37,144 nucleotides of DNA from Paludibacteraceae bacterium (GCA_017478725.1 JAFVDD010000011.1:1-37144); one strand, 5' to 3'; shown: positions 29,119 through 37,138, counted from the first letter of the stretch. The notes: generated from the sequence alone by a model not told the origin. Program-made: numbers and translations.

Positions 29119-31373
29119 TCCCTATGCGTGCACAATTGCTTCACCCTGATAATATCGATGCTGTTCTCGCCTCTATGACGCTGGAGCAGAAAGCACAACT
29201 GCTGGTAGGCGGCGGCAACGACGGCTTTGCCGGCAGCGGCGCCATGCTGGGGCATCAGAAACGGCTCGTGGCAGGTGCGGCGGGTATAACCGTCGAGATG
29301 GCAGGACTCGGCATCCCTTCCATCGTCATGGCGGACGGTCCTGCCGGCGTACATATCGACTCCGTGCGCGAAGGGACGGACAAGACCTATTTTGCTACCG
29401 GTTTCCCCATCGGCACCGCATTGGCTTCGACATGGAACACCGAACTGGTGGAGCAGGTAGGTCAGGCTATCGGCAATGAGACACGCGAGTACGGATGTGA
29501 TATCATCCTCGGTCCGGGCATGAACCTGCACCGCAATCCGCTGTGCGGACGCAATTTCGAGTACTATTCCGAAGACCCTATTCTCACCGGCAAGATAGGT
29601 GCAGCCATGGTTCGCGGCATCCAGTCGCAGGGCGTAGGCGCGTGCCCCAAGCACTATGCCGTCAATTCGCAGGAGAGCGACCGTACCAAAGTGGACGAAC
29701 GGCTGTCCGCCAAGGCGCTGCGCGAACTCTATCTGCGCGGCTTTGAGATCATGGTGCGCGAGGCCAAGCCGTGGACTATTATGTCGTCCTACAACCAGAT
29801 CAACGGCGAGTTTGTGCAGCAGAGTTATGATGCCCTCACCACCATTCTGCGCCGCGAATGGGGCTTTGACGGCGTGGTGCTCACCGACTGGACGGGCGTA
29901 CGCAACACCGCTGCGCAAGTGCATGCCGGCAACGATCTGATGATGCCCGGTTATCCGCAGCAGGTGCAAGACATCATCGCCGCTGTCGGCAACGGTACTC
30001 TCGCTATCGCGGATGTAGATACATGCGTACGCGGAATGCTGGAGCTGATTGTCCGCACGCCGCGGTACAAGGCTTACCCCTATAGCGACCGGCCTGACCT
30101 GGCGGCACACGCTGCCATCACACGCCAGTCGGCTACCGAAGGCATGGTGCTGCTCAAGAACGACGGTGACACACTGCCGCTGCGCCCTGAGATACGCACC
30201 GTGGCGCTCTTCGGCGTCAATAGTTACGATTTCGCTTCCGGCGGCCTCGGTTCGGGCTGCGTGAACACGCCTTATGTAGTGGATATGGTAGCCGGACTGC
30301 GCAATGCCGGTATATCCACCACACCCCTTATCACCGATATTTATCAGTCCTATATACCTTTTGCCACCAAGAAACTGCGTGCGGACAAAGACCCGCTGAT
30401 GTGGTTTCTTGACCAAGGGCAGCCCAAACTGCCGGAGATGGAGGTATCGGACCGGCTGATTGAGACCGAGGTGACGCAAGCAGACGCGGCCATCATCACC
30501 CTCGGAAGGCAGGCCGGCGAAGGCATGGACCGTACGATTGAGGATGATTTCAACCTCACCGCCGGCGAGCACCGGCTCATCCGTCGCGTCAGTGAGATCT
30601 TCCGGCGCGAGGGCAAACCCGTCATCGTCATCATCAACTCCGGTTCGGTCATTGAGACTGCTTCATGGCAGGCCTACGCCGATGCTATCCTTGTGGCATG
30701 GCAACCCGGCGAAGAGGGCGGCAACAGCGTGGCGGATGTGCTGACAGGCAAGGTGAGCCCCTCCGGCAAACTGACCATGACATGGCCTGTGGCCTGCTCC
30801 GACCATCCCTCTACGCGCAATTTCCCGCAGCCCATGTCGCTCTATGATTATAAGGAACGCGCGAACTGGGGCTGCCCGATTGAGTTCGTCCACTATACCA
30901 ACCATGCGGAGGGCGTCTATGTCGGCTACCGGCATTTTGATACCTTCGACCGCCCGGTGGCTTATCCCTTCGGCTTCGGACTGAGCTATACCTCGTTCGA
31001 GTACAGCCGTGCTACAGCCAAACTGCAGGGCGATGAAGTGGTGCTGTCCGTCACTGTGCGCAACGCCGGTGAACGGAGCGGCAAGGAGATTGTGCAGGTG
31101 TATATGACCATCCCCGGCGGTGCTGTAGCCCATGAGCTCAAAGCGTTCGCCAAGACGCGCGAGTTGCAGCCCGGCGAGAGCGAGACGCTCACCATGCGGG
31201 TGCCGGTACGTCTGCTGGCCAGTTTCGATGAAACGGACAGCCGATGGCTGCTGCCGAAAGGCGAATATAGTTTCGCGTTTGCGGCTTCCTCGCGTGACAT
31301 CCGTCTGACGCAGAAAGTGCGCCTGAACCAATATACAGAACCCGTACATCCGGTGCTGCTGCCTGAAGAATAA
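29079..31373 (+). CDS. GH3 beta-glucosidase (or related beta-glycosidase)
   Basis: 764 residues with signal peptide MRKIITILICCSVIPMRAQ. It has the usual GH3 layout: barrel domain with KHYAVNSQESDR and nucleophile in VVLTDWTG (D270; most relatives have SDW), the alpha/beta sandwich with GSGCVNTPYVV and GEGMDRTIEDDF, and a C-terminal fibronectin-III-like domain (SGKEIVQVYM). Such enzymes release terminal glucose from beta-linked oligosaccharides, here expected from the glucose units of glucomannan. A mannosidase activity cannot be excluded. The start overlaps the preceding gene by 40 bp in another frame; the signal peptide supports this start. Confidence 0.9.
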   Translation: MRKIITILICCSVIPMRAQLLHPDNIDAVLASMTLEQKAQLLVGGGNDGFAGSGAMLGHQKRLVAGAAGITVEMAGLGIPSIVMADGPAGVHIDSVREGTDKTYFATGFPIGTALASTWNTELVEQVGQAIGNETREYGCDIILGPGMNLHRNPLCGRNFEYYSEDPILTGKIGAAMVRGIQSQGVGACPKHYAVNSQESDRTKVDERLSAKALRELYLRGFEIMVREAKPWTIMSSYNQINGEFVQQSYDALTTILRREWGFDGVVLTDWTGVRNTAAQVHAGNDLMMPGYPQQVQDIIAAVGNGTLAIADVDTCVRGMLELIVRTPRYKAYPYSDRPDLAAHAAITRQSATEGMVLLKNDGDTLPLRPEIRTVALFGVNSYDFASGGLGSGCVNTPYVVDMVAGLRNAGISTTPLITDIYQSYIPFATKKLRADKDPLMWFLDQGQPKLPEMEVSDRLIETEVTQADAAIITLGRQAGEGMDRTIEDDFNLTAGEHRLIRRVSEIFRREGKPVIVIINSGSVIETASWQAYADAILVAWQPGEEGGNSVADVLTGKVSPSGKLTMTWPVACSDHPSTRNFPQPMSLYDYKERANWGCPIEFVHYTNHAEGVYVGYRHFDTFDRPVAYPFGFGLSYTSFEYSRATAKLQGDEVVLSVTVRNAGERSGKEIVQVYMTIPGGAVAHELKAFAKTRELQPGESETLTMRVPVRLLASFDETDSRWLLPKGEYSFAFAASSRDIRLTQKVRLNQYTEPVHPVLLPEE

Positions 31374-31398
31374 TCACAACAAATAAATCATATCTAAC

Positions 31399-33543
31399 AT
31401 GAAAAAACTATTTTCTTTTATCGTTGCCCTTGTAGCCGCCGCTACACTCTCGGCAACGGAAATCATCCTTTCTACGGAAGAGTTCGTCTGCGCTGACGAC
31501 TGGTCCACGTACGTCACCATTCCTAAGGCCGACTTGGCTTCCGCGGTTGCAGGCGATGAAATCAACGTCTATGTCTCCGCAATCAGCACCGGCATCGAGT
31601 GGCCGCAAGTGGCACTGCAGTATGTGGATGCCGCATGGGAGTGGAAGAATTTTACGGACAATAGTTCGGTGAGCCTCTGGGACAAAACGGCGCCGTGCGT
31701 AGCGTCTATCGAACTGACCCAGAACATGCTTGACAGTATAGCAGCCGGACAACAACTGGTAGTCAAAGGTGCCGGTTATACCGCCAACAAAATATCGCTT
31801 ACCCATACGGCAGCCCCTGCCGGTACGACTCAGTCTATCTGGACGGGCGAGAAAGATTTTGGTACGAACTGGGGCGAATGGGAACAGTTGCCTGCGGCTA
31901 AGTTCGCGAGTGCTGTAGAAGGTCAGATCTTGCGCGTGCGATTCAATAATCTCCGCGCAGGTGCTCAGCTGCAAGTTAGTTCCTCTACGTGGCACACGAT
32001 GGTGGATACTGAGATTAAGGTTATCAGCGGACGCTACCAAGACTTCACTATCACAGCCGACATGCTCGACACGCTCAAAGCAGGCGGTGCCATCATCAAC
32101 GGTTTCGGCTATACGATGACAGAAGTGCTCCTCATTAACCCTGCCGACCTCAAGCCGCTGACGCTCTCCGTGCCGGTGACTGACAACTGGGTGTTTGCTG
32201 CCCGTCCGTCCATTACTATCCATGTGGAGAACCCCTATAGCGAAGCGGTAACAGCGACGGTCGAAGTGGAAATAGCTACCGACAAAGCGGTTGCTCTCGA
32301 CACCCTCTTGGCGTCGCGCGAGATAGCTGCCGGTGCATCGGAGAATATTGTTATGACGACGGAGGAAGACCTGGCGGCAGGTTTCTATAAGGCTACCTGC
32401 ATCGTCAATGATGACCTTGCCCGCGCGTTCGTTTTCGGCGTCAATCCCACCGCCATCGTTTCCGCGCCGGACAAGCAGGCGGACTTTGATACCTACTGGG
32501 CTGCCGCCAAGGCCCAACTGGCTGCGATTGATATGAACGCCACGCTCACCGAGATCCCGTCCAAGAGCACAGCGGCGCGCAAGGTGTATCTCGTAGAGAT
32601 GAACTCCGTGCCCGACGGTCTGACAGGTGAACCCGTCATCATCCGCGGCTATTATGCCGAGCCTACCGACGGTCAGAAGCACCCGGTTATCATGCACTAT
32701 GCCGGCTATGACAGCGGTTACCGCCCCGGCGGACAGGACGTCAAACCATACTGCCCGTCCGGCGATGCCGAACCTGACTACGCCGAGTTCATGCTCTCCA
32801 CTCGCGGACAGAACATCAACAACCGTCAGGCCTCGGAGCGTGAGGCGGACGGCAAGGGTGATTTCACCAACACCTACGGTGACTGGTTTGCCTTCGAATT
32901 CGGCAACAAAGACAGCTACTACTACCGCGGTGCATTCATGGACTGCGTACAGGCTGTACGATTCATGGCGTCACGCGAAACCAGTGACATGAGCAACCTC
33001 TTCGCCGAAGGACAGAGCCAAGGCGGCGCGTTCACTTATGCGGCTGCCGCGTTGAGCGACTACCCGTTCTCGGCTATCGCACCGGGCATCGCCTTCCTGG
33101 GTGACTACCCCGACTATTTCGACATCGTCAACTGGCCGGCTTACGTGGCACGCGAGAACCAAGGCGCGATGACCGACGAGGAGATGTTCGCTTTCCTCAG
33201 TTATTATGACACCAAGAACCTGGCAACCTCTATCAGCGCACCGACGATTGCTTGCATCGGTTTGCAGGACCAAGTATGTCCGCCGCATACCAATATCGCG
33301 CCGTACAACAACCTGCTTTCGACGGACAAGCAACTGCTCTTCAACCCCGAGAACGGACATCAGGTAGCCGGTGACTGGTACAGCACCTACATGGCCTTTT
33401 TTCGCAACTATATTGACAAATCAACAGCTGTCGGACAAGTCAACAGCCGGCCCTCTGCAGCACAAAAAATGCTCCAAGAAGGACAACTAATCATCATTCG
33501 TAACAACGTAAAATACAATGCAAATGGAACTCTGGTCAGATAA
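31399..33543 (+). CDS. Second exported CE7-type acetyl esterase with two N-terminal repeated domains
   Basis: 714 residues, signal peptide MKKLFSFIVALVAAATLSA. Two PUL repeat domains (about 20-135, ending QLVVKGAGYTANKISL, and 138-250, ending AIINGFGYTMTEVLL), an Ig-like part (about 255-345), then a CE7 domain with nucleophile in EGQSQGG (S540), Asp in GLQDQVCPP (D624) and His in ENGHQV (H654). The domain order matches the esterase at 21068 except for one missing repeat domain, and the first repeat domain is close to that of its partner (DDWSTYVTI against DDWSGYLTI), so they are paralogues. The tail MLQEGQLIIIRNNVKYNANG belongs to the same type as in 19550 and 25943. It overlaps the GH130 gene by 26 bp. 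Confidence 0.85.
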   Translation: MKKLFSFIVALVAAATLSATEIILSTEEFVCADDWSTYVTIPKADLASAVAGDEINVYVSAISTGIEWPQVALQYVDAAWEWKNFTDNSSVSLWDKTAPCVASIELTQNMLDSIAAGQQLVVKGAGYTANKISLTHTAAPAGTTQSIWTGEKDFGTNWGEWEQLPAAKFASAVEGQILRVRFNNLRAGAQLQVSSSTWHTMVDTEIKVISGRYQDFTITADMLDTLKAGGAIINGFGYTMTEVLLINPADLKPLTLSVPVTDNWVFAARPSITIHVENPYSEAVTATVEVEIATDKAVALDTLLASREIAAGASENIVMTTEEDLAAGFYKATCIVNDDLARAFVFGVNPTAIVSAPDKQADFDTYWAAAKAQLAAIDMNATLTEIPSKSTAARKVYLVEMNSVPDGLTGEPVIIRGYYAEPTDGQKHPVIMHYAGYDSGYRPGGQDVKPYCPSGDAEPDYAEFMLSTRGQNINNRQASEREADGKGDFTNTYGDWFAFEFGNKDSYYYRGAFMDCVQAVRFMASRETSDMSNLFAEGQSQGGAFTYAAAALSDYPFSAIAPGIAFLGDYPDYFDIVNWPAYVARENQGAMTDEEMFAFLSYYDTKNLATSISAPTIACIGLQDQVCPPHTNIAPYNNLLSTDKQLLFNPENGHQVAGDWYSTYMAFFRNYIDKSTAVGQVNSRPSAAQKMLQEGQLIIIRNNVKYNANGTLVR

Positions 33544-34756
33544 ATTGGCTGCCCTGCGCGCCGCGCACGAAGCCTTGTTAACCCGCAAGAACGTACCTCT
33601 AAATGGCCAAATAGTAAATGGTCAAATGGTAAATGGGAATGGTATTTATACCAAGTACCAATACCCCATTCTCACCGCCGAGCACACGCCTTTGGAGTGG
33701 CGTTATGATTTCAACGAGCAGCGTAATCCGCACCTCATGCAGCGGATTATGATGAACGCTGTGCTCAACGCCGGTGCCATCCTGTTTGAGGGCAAATATA
33801 CCGTGGTAGCGCGCGTGGAAGGCGCCGACCGCAAGTCCTTCTTCGCCGTGGCGCAGAGCGAGAACGGTATTGACAACTGGCGTTTCTGGCCCCGCCCGAT
33901 TACCATGCCAGACGGCGTCAATGCGCCTGCGACGAATGTCTATGACATGCGCCTCACGCGTCATGAGGACGGTTGGATCTACGGCGTGTTCTGCGTCGAG
34001 CGGCACGATGACACCAAGCCCTTTGACACCTCCGCTGCCACGGCTGCGGCAGGTATCGCACGCACCAAAGACCTCGTCAACTGGGAGCGTCTGCCCGACC
34101 TCAAATCGCTCTGCCAGCAACGCAACGTAGTGCTCTTCCCGGAGTTCGTTGATGGCAAATACGCGCTCTTCACCCGTCCGCAGGACGGCTTTATCGAGAC
34201 AGGCAAAGGCGGCGGCATAGGCTGGACGCTCGTGCCGGACATCACCCGTGCCGAGGTGCGCGACGAACGCATCATCTACGGCCGCAACTACCATACCATC
34301 TATGAGGTGAAGAACGGCGAAGGACCTGCGCCTATCAAGACCGACAAGGGCTGGCTCCACCTTGCTCACGGCGTACGCAACACCGCCGACGGACTGCGTT
34401 ACGTGCTCTATATGTACATGACCGCGCTGGACGACCCCACGCGTATCATCGCACGTCCGGGTGGCTGGTTCATGATCCCCGAACGCGACGAGTATATCGG
34501 CGATGTGGGCAATGTCGTCTTCTCCAACGGCTGGATTGTAGATGAACCCGTAACCGGTAACCCGTCACCCGTAACCGATACACGCCGCGTCCTCATCTAC
34601 TATGCTTCGTCGGACACCCGTCTGCATGTGGCGGTGAGCTCCGTGGAGCAGCTGTTGGACTACTGCCTCAACACCCCCGAGGACGGTCTCACCACCGGCG
34701 CCTCTGTAGCTACCATCAACGCCCTCATTGATAAAAATGCAAAAATAAATAAATGA
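33518..34756 (+). CDS. GH130 phosphorylase, probably 4-O-beta-D-mannosyl-D-glucose phosphorylase
   Basis: 412 residues, no signal peptide, so cytoplasmic. It matches GH130 subfamily 1: LAALRAAHEALLTRKN at the start, YPILTAEHTPLEWRYDFN, and the catalytic Asp in NVYDMRLTRHEDG (D143, or D141 from the second Met at 33524). The family splits mannosyl-glucose (subfamily 1) or mannobiose (subfamily 2) with phosphate to mannose-1-phosphate. The subfamily is judged from the overall pattern. It overlaps the esterase stop and is followed 4 bp later by the sugar symporter, so import and phosphorolysis are paired. No mannobiose 2-epimerase is in the window. Two 7-8-bp arrays lie near the N- and C-terminal parts. 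Confidence 0.9.
   Translation: MQMELWSDKLAALRAAHEALLTRKNVPLNGQIVNGQMVNGNGIYTKYQYPILTAEHTPLEWRYDFNEQRNPHLMQRIMMNAVLNAGAILFEGKYTVVARVEGADRKSFFAVAQSENGIDNWRFWPRPITMPDGVNAPATNVYDMRLTRHEDGWIYGVFCVERHDDTKPFDTSAATAAAGIARTKDLVNWERLPDLKSLCQQRNVVLFPEFVDGKYALFTRPQDGFIETGKGGGIGWTLVPDITRAEVRDERIIYGRNYHTIYEVKNGEGPAPIKTDKGWLHLAHGVRNTADGLRYVLYMYMTALDDPTRIIARPGGWFMIPERDEYIGDVGNVVFSNGWIVDEPVTGNPSPVTDTRRVLIYYASSDTRLHVAVSSVEQLLDYCLNTPEDGLTTGASVATINALIDKNAKINK
33601..33642 (+). repeat. 7-8-bp array near the start of GH130, unit AAATGGTC
   Basis: Six units of 5-8 bp encode NGQIVNGQMVNGNG (about residues 29-42), at a point where relatives have a short acidic linker before NGIY. It is in frame. Confidence 0.75.
34547..34578 (+). 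repeat. 7-bp array near the end of GH130, unit CCCGTAA
   Basis: Units CCCGTAA, CCGGTAA, CCCGTCA and CCCGTAA plus a partial one encode PVTGNPSPVTD in a loop between two strands of the propeller. In frame. Confidence 0.7.
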
Positions 34757-34760
34757 GAAA

Positions 34761-36164
34761 ATGAGTAAATTATCCCGCCACATCGGCTACGGCTTCGGCG
34801 ATATGTCTTCGTCGATGTTCTGGAAAGTTTTTTCCTACTACCTGCCGTTCTTCTACAGTAATATCTTCGGCTTGAGCCTCAAGGACGCCGGCATCATTCT
34901 GCTCGTCACACGTATCTGGGACGCAGTCTCCGACCCGATGATGGGTATTCTTGCCGACCGTACGCAGACGCGCTGGGGCAAGTACCGCCCGTACCTGCTC
35001 TTCGTGGCGCCGCTGTTCTCTATCGCCGGCATCTTGCTCTTCACCACGCCCGACTGGAGCTACTCCGCCAAACTCATCTGGGCGTACGTCACTTACATCC
35101 TGATGATGACCGTCTATACGGGTATCAACGTCCCGTACGGCGCCATGCTGGGTGTGATGACCGATGACAGCCAGGAGAAAACGGTCTATTCGTCCTTCCG
35201 TATGTTCTTTGCTTACGGCGGTTCGTTCCTCGCGCTCTTCCTTTGGGAACCGCTCTGCAACGCCCTCGGCGGCTACAACGCTCCGCAGGGATGGTTCTGG
35301 GCGATGGTGGTCATTGCCGTCTGCTGCTTTGTGCTTTTCATCTGCTGTTTCCTGCTCACGAAAGAGGAACTGAAAACGGTCTCCACCGTCTCAATCGGTT
35401 CGGACTTCAAAGCCCTGCTGCAGAACAAACCGTGGTGGCTGCTCATCGGCGCAGCTCTGTGCTTTAATCTCTTCTGTACTGTCCGTGGCGCAACGGTGGC
35501 GTACTATTTCGCTGACATCATCCCACAAGGGTCCACGTTGAACTTTCAACTTTCAACTTTCAATTTTCAATTTCTCTTCTATGCCGGACTCTTCCTCGCC
35601 GTAGGCGAAGTAAGCAACATGATCGGTGTTGCGCTCTGCGTACCTCTGGCAGGTCGGTTTGGCAAGAAGACTACCTTCATCGCCGTCAATGCAGGTCTGT
35701 GCGTCCTGTCCGTTCTGTTCTTCTTTATTCCTGTTTCGGCTACGGGCTTCTGGCTCATGCTCATTGCCCAAGTGCTCATCTCCATGCTTACCGGCGTCAT
35801 GTCGCCGCTCGTTTGGTCGATGTACGCCGATGTGAGTGACTACGCCGAGCAGCGGTTCAAGACGGCGTCCACGGGACTCATCTTCTCGTCCTCATCCATG
35901 GCGCAGAAGTTCGGCGGTGCCATCGGCGGTTCAGCAGCGCTCTGGCTCCTCGCCGCCTGCGGATATATCACCGACCCTGCACTGACCTCTGCAACGGACT
36001 TTGCCGGGCAGCCCGAGGCGGCTCTGACCTGCCTGCGCTGCCTCATGTCCTTCATACCTGCTGCCGTGAGCCTCATCGCCATCCTCGTCGTCTCGTTCTA
36101 TCCGCTGACTACGGCGCGCATGAAAGAAATCGACGCCCAACTCAAAGTCCAGCGCGCCCAATAA
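34761..36164 (+). CDS. GPH/MFS-type sugar:cation symporter
   Basis: 467 residues with about 12 membrane segments. The N-terminal part LSRHIGYGFGDMSSSMFWK and the motif DAVSDPMMGILADRTQTRWG followed by KYRPY are hallmarks of glycoside-pentoside-hexuronide (GPH) symporters. Its gene follows GH130 by 4 bp and ends unit 2, before a terminator at 36241. It should carry mannobiose or mannosyl-glucose across the inner membrane. A 7-bp array inserts STLNFQLSTFNFQF in a loop near residues 259-271, between two halves of the transporter. Confidence 0.9.
   Translation: MSKLSRHIGYGFGDMSSSMFWKVFSYYLPFFYSNIFGLSLKDAGIILLVTRIWDAVSDPMMGILADRTQTRWGKYRPYLLFVAPLFSIAGILLFTTPDWSYSAKLIWAYVTYILMMTVYTGINVPYGAMLGVMTDDSQEKTVYSSFRMFFAYGGSFLALFLWEPLCNALGGYNAPQGWFWAMVVIAVCCFVLFICCFLLTKEELKTVSTVSIGSDFKALLQNKPWWLLIGAALCFNLFCTVRGATVAYYFADIIPQGSTLNFQLSTFNFQFLFYAGLFLAVGEVSNMIGVALCVPLAGRFGKKTTFIAVNAGLCVLSVLFFFIPVSATGFWLMLIAQVLISMLTGVMSPLVWSMYADVSDYAEQRFKTASTGLIFSSSSMAQKFGGAIGGSAALWLLAACGYITDPALTSATDFAGQPEAALTCLRCLMSFIPAAVSLIAILVVSFYPLTTARMKEIDAQLKVQRAQ
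35537..35571 (+). repeat. 7-bp array inside the symporter gene, unit TTTCAAC
   Basis: GTTGAAC is followed by TTTCAAC twice and TTTCAAT twice. It encodes LNFQLSTFNFQ in the region between membrane segments and is in frame. Confidence 0.8.
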
Positions 36165-36196
36165 CCTCGTTCGCCTCACGCTAATCGTATAGGGCT

Positions 36197-36240
36197 GCTA
36201 TACCCTTGCTATACCTTTGCTATACCTTTGCTATACTCTT
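36197..36240. repeat. 11-bp tandem array 4, unit GCTATACCTTT
   Basis: Four units at 36197, 36208, 36219 and 36230; the first and last differ by one or two bases. It lies between the symporter stop and the terminator. Confidence 0.9.
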
Positions 36241-36280
36241 GGGCTATCCTTGCAACACAACAGGATAGCCCTTTCTTTTA
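36241..36280 (+). terminator. Intrinsic terminator of PUL unit 2
   Basis: GGGCTATCCT (36241-36250) pairs perfectly with AGGATAGCCC (36262-36271) around an 11-base loop and is followed by TTTCTTTTA. Confidence 0.85.
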
Positions 36281-36323
36281 GTGTCCGTAACGACTGCCCT
36301 TACACTTGCTGTCTCCAACACAG

Positions 36324-36367
36324 CATTAACACAGGATTAACACAAGATTAACACAAGATTAACACAG
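36324..36367. repeat. 11-bp tandem array 5, unit GATTAACACAA
   Basis: Four units at 36324, 36335, 36346 and 36357; the first begins CATT and the first and last end in G instead of A. It lies in the gap between the PUL terminator and the next promoter. Confidence 0.9.
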
Positions 36368-36466
36368 CATTGCAGTGAGACCGCCCTGTGGCCGTCATGA
36401 GACAGCCACATGGCGTGCCCTATTCACGTCCAAAATGCCTAAATTTCACTTTTCCCCCACAAAAAC

Positions 36467-36497
36467 TTGCACATATCATTTATTTTTACTACCTTTG
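36467..36497 (+). promoter_or_regulatory. Promoter of the four-helix-bundle gene
   Basis: TTGCACATATC (36467-36477) and TACCTTTG (36490-36497), 23 bases apart, the same layout as at 4125 and 11203. CACC follows the -7 box. Confidence 0.7.
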
Positions 36498-36517
36498 CAC
36501 CCGAAAATGCAAATTAA

Positions 36518-36571
36518 GTCCTTAAAGACCCTAAAGTCCTTAATGACCTTAAAGACTTTAAACCCCTTAAA
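36518..36571 (+). repeat. 9-bp tandem array in the leader, consensus GWCCTTAAA
   Basis: Six 9-bp units start at 36518 and end 15 bp before the start codon at 36587 (GTCCTTAAA, GACCCTAAA, GTCCTTAAT and so on). Translated from an out-of-frame ATG at 36507 it would read as leucine/lysine repeats, but it more likely is untranslated leader. Confidence 0.75.
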
Positions 36572-36586
36572 AACCCTGTTACGCGT

Positions 36587-37138
36587 ATGGAGCAGCTTAT
36601 CCCGCACAACGGCAACTACAAGAAATTGCTCAGTTACCAGAAGACGAATGTGATTTTCTGCCTGACCTATTTCTTTGTGGAGCATTTTCTGCCAAAGGGT
36701 GACAGGACATACGACCAGATGTTGCAGGCGGCTCGTTCCGGCAAACAGAATATCATTGAGGGAAGTGCTGCAAGTACCACTTCCGCCAAGACGGAAATCA
36801 AATTGGTCAATGTGGCGAAAGCAAGTCTGCAGGAACTGCTGGAAGATTACGAAGACTACCTCAAGACGCGCGGACATCGTCAGTGGGAAGAAGGTTCAGC
36901 GGAGTTAGAGGCGATGCGTGAGTTGGGCAAGAAACATAATGATGCGGAGTTCTTTATGGAACTGGCTCAGACGCGCCCTGCGGAGACGATAGCTAACATG
37001 TGTATTGTGCTCATCAAACAGGCTGATTATCTGCTGTTTCGTCAGCTCCAACGGTTGGGCGATGATTTTATGCAGAATGGCGGTTTCTCAGAGCGCATGT
37101 ACCGCCTCCGCAGCGAGAAAAGAGAAGAAAGAAAATAA
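36587..37138 (+). CDS. Four-helix-bundle protein (S23-like, suffix-domain type)
   Basis: 183 residues, no signal peptide. The core from about 10 to 175 fits the S23-type four-helix bundle: LTYFFVEHFLPKGDRTYDQM, the conserved helix AARSGKQNIIEGSAASTTSA, then EIKLVNVAKASLQELLEDYE, with a longer C-terminal extension (about 90-183) as in the four-helix-bundle suffix-domain proteins of Bacteroidota. Some relatives are encoded in rRNA intervening sequences; chromosomal copies have no proven role. It has its own promoter and a repeat-rich leader. Confidence 0.8.
   Translation: MEQLIPHNGNYKKLLSYQKTNVIFCLTYFFVEHFLPKGDRTYDQMLQAARSGKQNIIEGSAASTTSAKTEIKLVNVAKASLQELLEDYEDYLKTRGHRQWEEGSAELEAMRELGKKHNDAEFFMELAQTRPAETIANMCIVLIKQADYLLFRQLQRLGDDFMQNGGFSERMYRLRSEKREERK

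Noticed and set aside
29076-30572. Open frame of 498 codons on the minus strand
   Set aside because: It is antisense to the GH3 gene, whose catalytic motifs and signal peptide are clear. No sign of an independent gene.
36197-36367. CRISPR array
   Set aside because: The repeats are 11 bp, contiguous and without spacers; no cas genes are present.
36375-36653. Open frame of 92 codons before the four-helix-bundle gene
   Set aside because: It spans the promoter and the 9-bp array and ends in a shifted frame inside the real gene. Only the short part from 36507 might be translated.
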